From Actinomycetota bacterium (lineage in GTDB: Bacteria > Zhuqueibacterota > Zhuqueibacteria > Residuimicrobiales > Krinioviventaceae), in the NCBI GenBank assembly GCA_011682565.1, contig JAACEJ010000017.1:1-15310 (forward strand): a stretch of 15,310 bases of DNA. Reading direction: 5' to 3'. Positions 6,480 through 14,609 of this stretch are shown here, in pieces. A model generated the notes under the pieces. That model saw only the letters and a program-made list of their open reading frames with translations, was not told where the DNA came from and did no database searches. The position numbers and the translations under genes are program-made. Position 1 is the first letter of the stretch. Each line of letters starts with the position of its first letter.

Positions 6480-7862
6480 ATGTGGAGTATGATGAAGTCA
6501 GCAATACCAAAAATGATTATTTCTGTGTTTTTTCTTTTCCTCTCCATCTGCACAGTTTTTTCGCAATCCAATAGCCTGCCTTTCCAGGAAAAACACTCAC
6601 CCCGTTATTGGGTGGATACTGCTTTTTATAAAATTAATGACAGCATAACCAGTGTTGAAGTTTATTATTCTATTGCTTTAACCGAATTGTCTTTTAACCA
6701 GGGCTCAGGGAAATATCTTGCTTCTTATACTTTTTCCATCAAAGTTACGGATTCAAAAAATAATTTGGTACAAGAGGATTCCACCCGTCGGACTGTTGCG
6801 ATAAAATCGCCGCAGGAAGCGACGGACAAAAGCCGTGGTGCAATAGATAAACTGATCTTTCCCCTTGGTCCGGGAACATATACGTTATACACCTCTTTAA
6901 AAGATAATCAGACAAAAACATCTAGTAATGACAGCCTGGAACTGGTTGTGCCTTCTTTTGGAAATTGCATTCAAACCAGCTCAATTCAATTTGCCACCTC
7001 AATTTCAAACACGCAAACGAACAAGGTGTTCGATAAAGGTGGCCTGTCTGTCGTTCCCAATCCATCCAGGCGCTATCGCTATCACAATTCTGTTCTTCCT
7101 TTTTATTTTGAAGTTTATAACCTTCTTCCCCCTGATTCGGTTAACAATGAATTCCAGTGCGAATACGCGATAACGGATTCCACCGGCGATTCGCTGATTG
7201 TGGTTCCGGCTCAATCCATTAAAAAACCCGGCACATCGTGCATTAAAATGCAGACTCTGGATATTCGCGGTTTGGAAGCCGGGAAACATCTTTTGAGTGT
7301 CACCACAACAGACCCCGCCTCGGGACAATCTTCTACCGTTCAAAGTTACTTTTGGGTCGATTCATCCACACCTTTAAGGAGGACGGCGACTCGTTTACCG
7401 ATGACAGCGGCAGATGTTAAAAAGTACCGGGATCAAATTAAATATCTTGCCAAACCCTCCGAGCTTAGAATTTACGATCAACTCTCACCCGAAGGCAAAG
7501 AAAGATTTATCCTGAATTTTTGGCGGGCAAAAGACCCTACTCCTGAAACTTCTGAAAATGAATATATGCAAGATTATTTCAGCCGCATCGATTATGCAAA
7601 TAAGCATTTTAAGGGTAAAGATGGTGGAATGAATTCCGATATGGGGCGGGTATTCATCATTTATGGTCAGCCGGATGATATTGAACGACATATTATGGAA
7701 ATCGGCATAAAACCTTATATTCTTTGGCGCTATTTTACTGCCGGTGGACAACACGTTTTTGTATTTGTGGACAGGAACCAGGAGGAGATTTATACTCTTG
7801 TACATTCGACTGTTCCTGAAGAGATTAAAAACCAAAATTGGCGATCACAAGAATTAAAATAA
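6480..7862 (+). CDS. GWxTD-domain exported protein
   Basis: Up to 460 aa. The ATG at 6492 is an attractive alternative start, because GGAG at 6484-6487 precedes it and it gives a classic signal peptide (MKSAIPKMIISVFFLFL, cleavage near VFSQ). The middle (about 40-300) is beta-rich, probably Ig-like. The C-terminal part carries the GWxTD-domain hallmarks: 'FILNFWRAKDPTPET' with F347-W348, 'YFSRIDYANKHF', the motif region at 383-387, 'GRVFIIYGQPDDIERH', 'LWRY', 'FVFVDRN' and a final 'LVHST'. The naming motif is degenerate here (GMNSD instead of GW-x-TD). The family is widespread in Calditrichota, Ignavibacteria and relatives and has no established function. It is the first gene behind the strong promoter and lies 278 bases before the receptor gene, so it may belong to the same transcription unit. 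Confidence 0.82.
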   Translation: MWSMMKSAIPKMIISVFFLFLSICTVFSQSNSLPFQEKHSPRYWVDTAFYKINDSITSVEVYYSIALTELSFNQGSGKYLASYTFSIKVTDSKNNLVQEDSTRRTVAIKSPQEATDKSRGAIDKLIFPLGPGTYTLYTSLKDNQTKTSSNDSLELVVPSFGNCIQTSSIQFATSISNTQTNKVFDKGGLSVVPNPSRRYRYHNSVLPFYFEVYNLLPPDSVNNEFQCEYAITDSTGDSLIVVPAQSIKKPGTSCIKMQTLDIRGLEAGKHLLSVTTTDPASGQSSTVQSYFWVDSSTPLRRTATRLPMTAADVKKYRDQIKYLAKPSELRIYDQLSPEGKERFILNFWRAKDPTPETSENEYMQDYFSRIDYANKHFKGKDGGMNSDMGRVFIIYGQPDDIERHIMEIGIKPYILWRYFTAGGQHVFVFVDRNQEEIYTLVHSTVPEEIKNQNWRSQELK

Positions 7863-7894
7863 TATCTCATTAGATAGTCAGTCGAATAAATTAG

Positions 7895-7928
7895 AAAAGG
7901 AGATTTTATGGTACTACAAATTAACTAA
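7895..7928 (+). CDS. Possible six-codon leader peptide
   Basis: AAAAGGAG (7895-7902), then ATG at 7908 after 5 bases, encodes MVLQIN and stops with TAA at 7926-7928. The ribosome site is as good as those of the real genes around it. It may be a leader peptide in the receptor leader or the start of a lost gene. There is no codon bias that would suggest amino-acid attenuation. Confidence 0.3.
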
Positions 7929-7955
7929 CCTTTTTTGCATCGGGAAAAACTGAAA

Positions 7956-7966
7956 AAGGAGGTGAT
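7956..7966 (+). promoter_or_regulatory. Extended Shine-Dalgarno sequence with no start codon
   Basis: AAGGAGGTGAT complements 11 bases of the usual 16S rRNA 3' end (ATCACCTCCTT), stronger than any other site in the window. No ATG, GTG or TTG follows at usable distance; the nearest are TTG at 7988 and ATG at 7994. It may be a ribosome standby site or the remnant of a lost gene start. Confidence 0.4.
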
Positions 7967-8075
7967 ACGATCCAATAAAACAAGCACTTGTTAATGAGAA
8001 TATTTCTCTGGTTGTGCTAACGAGTTTGAAAATTAAATTGCTATCAATTATTTACGCTAATAATCCTTTGGGTAG

Positions 8076-8121
8076 AAACACTTTTTATGTGCAATGATCG
8101 CGAGATCATAAAAAAGTGTTT
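8076..8121 (+). promoter_or_regulatory. Long hairpin in the leader just before the receptor ribosome binding site
   Basis: The outer stem AAACACTTTTT (8076-8086) pairs with AAAAAGTGTTT (8111-8121). The inner stem ATGATC (8094-8099) pairs with GATCAT (8104-8109) around a GCGA tetraloop of the stable GNRA type. A 7-base bulge sits on the left side. It ends 8 bases before GGGAGG (8130-8135). It could protect the mRNA, control translation, or act as a protein site in DNA. It is too AT-rich for a standard terminator. Confidence 0.5.
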
Positions 8122-8129
8122 TATAAAAA

Positions 8130-8135
8130 GGGAGG
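8130..8135 (+). promoter_or_regulatory. Ribosome binding site fixing the receptor start
   Basis: GGGAGG, 5 bases before the ATG at 8141, fixes the start there. The in-frame ATG at 8087 lies inside the hairpin, has no ribosome site, and would put 18 charged residues before the signal peptide. Confidence 0.85.
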
Positions 8136-8140
8136 AAATT

Positions 8141-11100
8141 ATGACAAATTTCAAAAAGCACATTAAATTGTTCTGTCTTCTTGCTGCAGCTTTGCTGGTT
8201 GTCTTTATTGCTCATACTAATGTTTGGGCAGGAACAACCGGTAAAATTGCTGGAGTAGTTATGGACTCCGGCACTAAAGAAGGTCTTCCTGGTGCAAATA
8301 TTGTAATTATTGGTACTCAGAAGGGAGCCTCTACTGATGTTAATGGAAAGTTTTTCATCTTGAATGTACCTCCGGGCGAGTATTCAGTTCGTGCCACAAT
8401 GATGGGTTATGGACCCGTCGTTCAACAAAAAGTTCTTGTTAATGTAGACAGAACAACCGATCTGAGTTTTGGACTGTCGCAAGCCGTCTTGCAAGAGAAA
8501 GAAGTAGTCATTACTGCAACCAGACCACTCGTTGAGAAAGATGTTGCTTCCAGTCAAAGTATTACCACCAGTGAATCAGCGGCAGCACTTCCTGTGAATG
8601 ACATTATGCAAGCCGTGAGTCTGGAACCGGGTGTCTCTGTAAATACCGAACAACTCAACATTACTGTCAGAGGTGGCGGTAATGATCAGATTAGCTTTCA
8701 GGTCGATGGTATGGAGCGTAGTGACAAACTCAATGATAAAATTTACAATGTCACCAATTCTGCCGCGGTTTCCGAAATTCAAGTTCTAACCGGTGGATTT
8801 AACGCCGAATACGGAAATGTTCGCTCCGGTGTGTTTAATGTCGTAACGAAAGAGGGTGGGCGAAAACTTTCCGGTTCCGTCGATTATCGCATGGGTCCTG
8901 CTCACCAAAAACATTTTGGTCCGGATGCTTATGGTAAAGACCAATACGACTGGAAAACGTTTACAGGACCAAACTCCTTTAATCAAGTTAACGATATTGA
9001 AGGAAATCAAGTTTTTATTGGTTGGAATGCCATAGCTGAAACAAAAAATAACGCAAATTTTATGGGAAAAAATGATTGGACACCTCAACAATTGATGGAT
9101 GTGTGGAAATGGCGTCATCGTCCAATTGCGTACCATAATAAACCGGATCATTTTGTGGATGCAGGTCTTGGCGGACCGGTGCCATTTTTGGATAAAATTG
9201 GCTTGAAAAATTCCGGATTCTTTGCCGGCTATAAACTGACTCGCCAATATCCAATTCTTCCTTCGATCAGTGAATTTAATCAAAATAATACATTTGAAGG
9301 AAAACTTCATTTCAATCCACTTAGTGCTGTCAAGATTGTGCTCAGCGGTCTCTATGGCAAAACCGAAACAAGTTCAAAAGGTGACTCATGGGGCGACCAG
9401 GTTGCAATGAACTATGGATATGATGTGGTTGGTTCGGCGCTTGGAAGAAACAAATACTATTTGGCGGCCAATGATCTTTTGGACGTTTGGACAAAACAAC
9501 TCGGCGCTAAAATCACGCATACGCTAAGTCCATCTACTTTTTACGAAATCAGATATGACTATTTTTCAACCGATACAAAAGCCGGCAGGGCCGCGGAACG
9601 CAATCCCGCAATTGTGAAAACTATTGCCGGAGTAGGCTTTGGTGAAGCACCCCGGGGATGGGTCGGTGAAGGTGTCAGCTTGACGGATTTGACCGGAAAT
9701 TTTGATTTCTTTGGTGGTGGCCGGGTATCGGATACCTCCTTTGTTAAGAGCCAACGGTTGAACTTTGATTTAACGAGCCAGATTAATAATCAGAACATGA
9801 TAAAACTTGGGTTTGAATATGGTGCTGATCACGTTAAGAGAAATAACCGCAAGGCTGGTACTATTATTCTGAAAGCGGATGCCGGTAATTTCTTAAGATA
9901 CGACCGCACGCCGACACACTATGCCGGATATATTCAGGATAAAATCGAATATGGTGGCATGATTGCAAATATTGGTCTGCGTGTAGAACATTACGCTGCC
10001 AATGGATACATTTACGATCCGGGCAATTTGTACTCGATGTTATGGGCACGTGGCGGTACCGCAGGATACGCACGTCCTGATGATCTGCCTAAAGAGGCAA
10101 GTAAAGCATATACCTACATAGCGCCCAGGATTGCATTCTCTCATCCGGTTCGTGAAAACACAAAATTCTTTTTCAATTATGGTGTCTATTACAGTGAACC
10201 CACGAACAGAGATCGGTTCGGTTTGTACTCCGAGAGTTGGGATTTTGGCAATCCGCAGGGTGACATCGATTTTGTTGGTTATGCAAACCTTGAAGCTCCT
10301 CGCACATCCGCCTACGAAGTCGGTTTTGAGCAGAGTATTGGCGATGAATGGTTGCTGCGCTCATATTTTTATTCCAAAGATAATACCGACCAAATTGGAG
10401 GTATTAGCGTAACCGGAATGAATGGATCACATGATATTGGTGAATTCCGCAATTATGAAGGCGTTGGCAAGGGTGCGGCAGGATATCACACGAGAAGAAA
10501 CAACAACTGGCAGGATATCCGCGGTATCGAATTCAAAGTGACCAAAATGCGCGGCCAATACTTTACAGGCTGGCTTAACATGGATTACCTCATAAGTACA
10601 TCGGGTAATTATGGCCTTCAAAGATACAATCAGGATCCTTTGGTTGCTTATTATGCTTACAGCGCGGTAAAACAACAACCACAGTCTCAGCCGAGTTTCA
10701 TTGCCAATTTGGATTTTCACACACCCGTTGACTGGGGAAAAATGAAAGGCGACTGGCGTCTGAGCGTGCTCCAGCGATGGGCTAAAGGGACAAAAGTTAT
10801 TTATAATCCTACAGGTTTACCAACCCGCGAAGTGCGAACGATTTATTACTGGATTAACAACTATACAACAACTTTGCGCTTGAATAAAACTATTGCTTTA
10901 CCGGCTAAATTGAAAGTACGCCTGTATATGGATGTCAACAATCTATTTAATTTCAGACATCTCAATGTCGGTGTACTCAATAGTGCAGAACGGGACATCT
11001 ATTATAATCAATACGTTGATAAGGATAATGGCCTGGATAAAAAGATCGGTGAATACAAAGACAAAAATGGCAACAATGTATTTACTGAAAATTGGGTTGA

Positions 11101-11200
11101 CAAAAACGGCACAAAAAGAGCACCCATTGCTCCCAATAAAGACTTTGCCTTATTCTACAATCCCCGTTCTTTGTTGTTTGGAGTCAAGTTTGAATTCTAA
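8141..11200 (+). CDS. SusC-like TonB-dependent outer-membrane receptor with carboxypeptidase-regulatory-like domain
   Basis: 1019 aa from the preferred start at 8141. Residues 1-30 are a signal peptide ending VWA. Residues about 33-112 are a CarboxypepD_reg-like beta-sandwich ('KIAGVVMDSGT', 'LPGANIVI', 'GKFFILNVPPGEYSV'). EKEVVITATRPL (119-130) resembles a TonB box. The plug follows to about 240, with VRGGG (176-180), 'QVDGMERSD' and 'IQVLTGGFNAEYGNVRSGV'. The remainder is a beta-barrel with alternating aromatic strands, ending in the outer-membrane signature Phe (LLFGVKFEF). Family members use TonB-ExbBD energy to import large ligands such as glycans, peptides or chelates; the ligand cannot be read here. 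No SusD partner gene follows. A 704-aa secreted protein occupies that position, 62 bases downstream. Confidence 0.9.
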   Translation: MTNFKKHIKLFCLLAAALLVVFIAHTNVWAGTTGKIAGVVMDSGTKEGLPGANIVIIGTQKGASTDVNGKFFILNVPPGEYSVRATMMGYGPVVQQKVLVNVDRTTDLSFGLSQAVLQEKEVVITATRPLVEKDVASSQSITTSESAAALPVNDIMQAVSLEPGVSVNTEQLNITVRGGGNDQISFQVDGMERSDKLNDKIYNVTNSAAVSEIQVLTGGFNAEYGNVRSGVFNVVTKEGGRKLSGSVDYRMGPAHQKHFGPDAYGKDQYDWKTFTGPNSFNQVNDIEGNQVFIGWNAIAETKNNANFMGKNDWTPQQLMDVWKWRHRPIAYHNKPDHFVDAGLGGPVPFLDKIGLKNSGFFAGYKLTRQYPILPSISEFNQNNTFEGKLHFNPLSAVKIVLSGLYGKTETSSKGDSWGDQVAMNYGYDVVGSALGRNKYYLAANDLLDVWTKQLGAKITHTLSPSTFYEIRYDYFSTDTKAGRAAERNPAIVKTIAGVGFGEAPRGWVGEGVSLTDLTGNFDFFGGGRVSDTSFVKSQRLNFDLTSQINNQNMIKLGFEYGADHVKRNNRKAGTIILKADAGNFLRYDRTPTHYAGYIQDKIEYGGMIANIGLRVEHYAANGYIYDPGNLYSMLWARGGTAGYARPDDLPKEASKAYTYIAPRIAFSHPVRENTKFFFNYGVYYSEPTNRDRFGLYSESWDFGNPQGDIDFVGYANLEAPRTSAYEVGFEQSIGDEWLLRSYFYSKDNTDQIGGISVTGMNGSHDIGEFRNYEGVGKGAAGYHTRRNNNWQDIRGIEFKVTKMRGQYFTGWLNMDYLISTSGNYGLQRYNQDPLVAYYAYSAVKQQPQSQPSFIANLDFHTPVDWGKMKGDWRLSVLQRWAKGTKVIYNPTGLPTREVRTIYYWINNYTTTLRLNKTIALPAKLKVRLYMDVNNLFNFRHLNVGVLNSAERDIYYNQYVDKDNGLDKKIGEYKDKNGNNVFTENWVDKNGTKRAPIAPNKDFALFYNPRSLLFGVKFEF

Positions 11201-11201
11201 T

Positions 11202-11243
11202 TTTAGCTATCCAGGAATTCAAATAGGATCGTTGTTAGCTAAA
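11202..11243 (+). repeat. Inverted repeat in the receptor-Fn3 gene gap
   Basis: TTTAGCTA (11202-11209) and TAGCTAAA (11236-11243) can pair over 8 bases with a 26-base loop, immediately before the ribosome site GAGGA (11251-11255). It is weak and AT-rich. It could mark the intercistronic boundary, for example for differential mRNA stability. Confidence 0.3.
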
Positions 11244-11262
11244 CTAAAAAGAGGATTTAAAT

Positions 11263-13377
11263 ATGAAACGTCTATTAATAATCGCGAGCATTTGCCTGTT
11301 GTTAACGGCTGTTTTCGCAGAAATGGCTTTCGCGAATACCGGCATGCATTTTATGAGAATAGGCAGGCTATGGGTAAATGCCGAATACGATGGTGCTGAA
11401 GGTTGGTCGGGTCAATATGCATGGCCGGGAGGTCGGGTACGATTTCCGAATTCGGGAATTCGCGAACTCTGGGGTGCAAACGTAAGAAAGCTTGGTACAA
11501 TTTCCGGGTGTAAAGACTGGACAGGCCCCAACGGAAAAGCTTATCCTTACTGGACCTCTGGCATGTACCGAACTTATGATTATGACTATCTTCCTTACTG
11601 GAAAGATGAGACCAATCAGACTGCTCTTTATCCGGTAACTCAGATTCTTTATCAAAGATGGCCTCAACCGAATGTATTTGTCGACGGTGTCAATATCATT
11701 CCTGATGGCGGTGACAATTTTACAAAGGTTCATCAAGCTGATTTCCAGCATGATGCAAATACTACTGTCGATCCGGAGCTGATCACGGAGAGAGCCATAA
11801 AGTCTGTCTGGCGGTACTCCATGGGTGTTGAATATGAACGCTGGATGTACGGCTACAGCAATGTAAAACATCAGGACTATGTTATTTATGATATTACGCT
11901 TACGAACAACGGCAAAGTTTTTGGATTGCCCGGTGATACCCCCAAAGTATGGCCCGAAGAAAATAAAAACTGGCCGTATATTTTAAAAGGCCAAAAGATC
12001 AAAGGCTTTTGGTGGGCGCAAACAGAGAATCCATGGAATTCACACCTCGGCAGAGATAAATCTTTTGGCAATAATGACGCTATTGGTGAGTTTGTTACTC
12101 CTTTTGCTGATCAGGGCAATGATCGGCGGTTTTACATGTTCTATGATGGAGATCATCAAGGTGATGGCGTAAAAGATTGGGGTGATCCAAGCATTGACGA
12201 AAGATGGGTAGAGCTTTTATCTCCGGCATGGATAGTCATGGGAGCTCTTTATGCCGACAAGTCGGCGACTGAAAAAGTGAATGACAATGGGCAACCCAAT
12301 TCCACGACCATCAAGCATGAACGAAACTATGATCTTGGCAAAAAGGTAAAGACGATGCAGGATCAATATGAGGCCTTGTTTCAGGATGGAGTCCAATGGC
12401 CGTTAAATACGCCTCAACGAGATATCGATCCTACTCTTGTAATCCCAAGCGGTTATAACTGTTTTGGTCCCTACGACCTGGATTTTGGTCAATCCATCAA
12501 TATTTCGTTTGTCGTGGCCGCCGGTGGCATAAGCCACGCTCTCTGTGTTGAATATGGGAAAAAAGCATGGGATGCCGGTTATACCGGCGCGGTAATGGAC
12601 ACGATAGAGACGTTATTCAAAACCGGTCGTGATTCTGTTTTAAAGACTTTAAAAATTGCAGACTGGAACGTGAACGGGATTAAAGACGGTGGAAGAAAGA
12701 GGTACGATGTGCCTGATGCGCCGCGCCCGCCTGCTAATTTTTGGGTTGCTGCTGACGGGGATAAAATCAAAATATCCTGGTCGGATGAATCGAGAGATGA
12801 TCCCGATTTTGATACCGGTGTAAAGGATTTTGCTGGCTATCGCGTTTACAAAGCTGTTGGTGCAAGAGACAGCACCTACCGGATGATTTATGACGGCACC
12901 GGCAATGAATACATTGATAGCGATGTTTCGGCCGGCTTTCAGTACTTTTACTATGTTACTGCCTATGATGATGGTTCCCAGAACTGGGAAGACGCGGGTG
13001 TATCTATCGAAAGCGGAAAATATTACTGCTGGACGGGATGGGCGCCAAATGGGGTAAAACCCGCAACAGCGCCAATAACGAACCAGTCGAGTCTGGATAA
13101 AATCCGAGTCGTTCCCAATCCCTACAGTGCTGCCGGCAAAACATTTCCAGGAGAAGTGGATAAGATTATTTTTACGGGCTTGCCCGGCAAATGTACCATC
13201 AGAATATTTAATACAAATGGTGACTTTGTATACGAATTAGACCATACGGATGGCAGCGGCAGTGAATCATGGGACTTGCGCACTGAATTTAACCAGTATA
13301 TTGTCAGTGATGTTTATCTCTATACTGTGAGCAGTGATTTAGGTAACCATGTTGGCAAATTTATCGTCATCAGGTAA
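11263..13377 (+). CDS. Secreted protein with fibronectin type III domain and FlgD/type IX-like C-terminal domain
   Basis: 704 aa; GAGGA ends 7 bases before the ATG. Signal peptide residues 1-24 end MAFA. The large N-terminal part (about 25-480) is rich in Trp, Tyr, Asp and Gly (for example GWSGQYAWPGG, FWWAQTENPW) and matches no family I can name. Residues about 484-575 are a fibronectin type III domain ('APRPPANFWVAADGDKIKIS', 'FAGYRVYKA', 'YFYYVTAYDDG'). Residues about 610-704 begin VVPNPY (616-621), continue 'CTIRIFNTNGDFVYEL', 'SESWDLR', 'VYLYTV' and end GKFIVIR, the layout of FlgD-Ig or type A type IX sorting tails. It is probably exported beyond the outer membrane or displayed on it. 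Its place between a SusC-like receptor and a PorV-like barrel suggests a partner or cargo of both; that is inference. Confidence 0.75.
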   Translation: MKRLLIIASICLLLTAVFAEMAFANTGMHFMRIGRLWVNAEYDGAEGWSGQYAWPGGRVRFPNSGIRELWGANVRKLGTISGCKDWTGPNGKAYPYWTSGMYRTYDYDYLPYWKDETNQTALYPVTQILYQRWPQPNVFVDGVNIIPDGGDNFTKVHQADFQHDANTTVDPELITERAIKSVWRYSMGVEYERWMYGYSNVKHQDYVIYDITLTNNGKVFGLPGDTPKVWPEENKNWPYILKGQKIKGFWWAQTENPWNSHLGRDKSFGNNDAIGEFVTPFADQGNDRRFYMFYDGDHQGDGVKDWGDPSIDERWVELLSPAWIVMGALYADKSATEKVNDNGQPNSTTIKHERNYDLGKKVKTMQDQYEALFQDGVQWPLNTPQRDIDPTLVIPSGYNCFGPYDLDFGQSINISFVVAAGGISHALCVEYGKKAWDAGYTGAVMDTIETLFKTGRDSVLKTLKIADWNVNGIKDGGRKRYDVPDAPRPPANFWVAADGDKIKISWSDESRDDPDFDTGVKDFAGYRVYKAVGARDSTYRMIYDGTGNEYIDSDVSAGFQYFYYVTAYDDGSQNWEDAGVSIESGKYYCWTGWAPNGVKPATAPITNQSSLDKIRVVPNPYSAAGKTFPGEVDKIIFTGLPGKCTIRIFNTNGDFVYELDHTDGSGSESWDLRTEFNQYIVSDVYLYTVSSDLGNHVGKFIVIR

Positions 13378-13430
13378 CAAAATAAATCAAGCTTTATTGC
13401 GCAGTTCATCCCCCTTCAAAAGTTCAAAAT

Positions 13431-13435
13431 GGAGG
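13431..13435 (+). promoter_or_regulatory. Ribosome binding site fixing the PorV-like start
   Basis: GGAGG lies 8 bases before the ATG at 13444. The upstream ATG at 13429 overlaps this site, so 13444 is the better start. Confidence 0.8.
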
Positions 13436-13443
13436 CAATACTC

Positions 13444-14466
13444 ATGAAAAAAAACCTTTTTATCTTTTTAGTATTAATGATCTTTATGATCTCGTTGCCG
13501 GCGTCGGCAAGGATGAAGAAGCTGGGACAATCCGGTATGGGTTTTCTAAGCATTGGTGGCAGTGCCAGAGCTGCCGCTATGGCCAGCGTCTTTGGATTTG
13601 CAAAAAACGATCTGGCCAGCGTCTTTTATAATCCTGCGGGTCTTGCATCAGTTGAGGGAACAGCATTTTTCCTCAATTCGACAAGTTGGCTCGCTGATAT
13701 GAAAGTTGCTCATATCGCGGTGTCGCATAATGCCGGAAGATATGGTGTGTTCGCTCTTACTCTGGAATCTATGGATTATGGTAAATTTGATGGAACCGCC
13801 ATTTCCAATACAGATGTCAGAGGCTATTCCGATATCGACGTCGGCAAGGTCAGCGGTATTGCAGTAGGACTTGCATACGGCATTCAAATGACAGATAAAT
13901 TTTCTATCGGCGGTGGTATCAAAATGGTCGCTCAACAATTAGGCATAAACAATACTTATGTTTCTAATGTGATTGATGTCAGGAACAAGAAAAACAAAGT
14001 GTCGACAGTTGCTTTTGATTTTGGAACAATGTATGACACCGGGATCAAAAGCATTAGCTTAACTATGGACATCCGAAATTATGCATCCCAACAATTGTAT
14101 GAAAATGAAGAGTTTCAACTGCCGCAAACATATAAAATTGGCGTATCGGCTAATTTATTTGAACTGCTTCCCATTGGAGACCCTTCAACAAACTCGTGCA
14201 TTTTAGCGATCGAAGGTGTCGATCCTCATAGTGGAACGCAATACCTTAATGCAGGATTGGAATATTCGTTAATGAATATGATCGATCTTCGAGGAGGATA
14301 TTCTTTTCAGAGCAGCCAGGATATCGCAGGTGGTTTAAATGCAGGTGCCGGACTCAAACTTTCCAGCTTTGGATTACCACTCGATGGAAGGCTTGATTTT
14401 TCCTACAGTGACTATGGCAGCATTTTTGGCTCTGTGATGCGTTTTTCACTGAGCGGATCGTTCTAA
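13444..14466 (+). CDS. PorV/PorQ-like (UPF0164-type) outer-membrane beta-barrel protein
   Basis: 340 aa from ATG 13444. Signal peptide 1-22 ends PASA. The mature N-terminus carries the family pattern 'GMGFLSIGGSARAAAMASVF', then DLASVFYNPAGLAS with NPAG at 63-66, followed by amphipathic strands up to a terminal Phe (SLSGSF), typical of FadL/PorV-like barrels. In Bacteroidota, PorV carries type IX cargo from the translocon to the attachment complex; PorQ and related members have less clear roles. Here the gene lies 66 bases after a protein with a type IX-like tail, which supports a dedicated shuttle or anchoring partner, but core Por/Gld genes are not in the window. It is the last gene of the operon; the terminator lies about 80 bases on. 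Confidence 0.8.
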   Translation: MKKNLFIFLVLMIFMISLPASARMKKLGQSGMGFLSIGGSARAAAMASVFGFAKNDLASVFYNPAGLASVEGTAFFLNSTSWLADMKVAHIAVSHNAGRYGVFALTLESMDYGKFDGTAISNTDVRGYSDIDVGKVSGIAVGLAYGIQMTDKFSIGGGIKMVAQQLGINNTYVSNVIDVRNKKNKVSTVAFDFGTMYDTGIKSISLTMDIRNYASQQLYENEEFQLPQTYKIGVSANLFELLPIGDPSTNSCILAIEGVDPHSGTQYLNAGLEYSLMNMIDLRGGYSFQSSQDIAGGLNAGAGLKLSSFGLPLDGRLDFSYSDYGSIFGSVMRFSLSGSF

Positions 14467-14544
14467 TAAGTAAATAATCGCTCATTTCCACATTGGAATA
14501 CTCTCTGTTCTCAAAACAGGACAATGGTTGGAATTCTAAAACAA

Positions 14545-14580
14545 ATGCCCTGTCGGTATACGTACCGACAGGGCATTTTT
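14545..14580. terminator. Strong, probably bidirectional intrinsic terminator
   Basis: A perfect 14-bp stem, ATGCCCTGTCGGTA (14545-14558) with TACCGACAGGGCAT (14563-14576), loop TACG, is followed by TTTTT on the plus strand. On the minus strand the stem is followed by TTTGTTTT. It sits between convergent genes and can end both transcripts. Confidence 0.92.
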
Positions 14581-14609
14581 ACTTTTATTCTTTTGGAAAA
14601 TATGTATTA

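Noticed and set aside
8028..8068. Possible promoter in the receptor leader (TTGAAA or TTGCTA with AT-rich -10 candidates; also tested against the Bacteroidota TTTG/TAnnTTTG pattern)
   Set aside because: The -10 matches are at most about half of consensus and the Bacteroidota pattern spacing does not fit.
8087..8140. Upstream in-frame ATG extending the receptor by 18 residues
   Set aside because: It lies inside a hairpin, has no ribosome site, and would place charged residues before a normal signal peptide; GGGAGG points to 8141.
8786..9310. 174-codon minus-strand frame within the receptor gene
   Set aside because: Antisense to an unmistakable TonB-dependent receptor; no start signal or domain.
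11368..11871. 167-codon minus-strand frame
   Set aside because: Antisense to the 704-aa secreted protein, without a ribosome site or recognisable motif.
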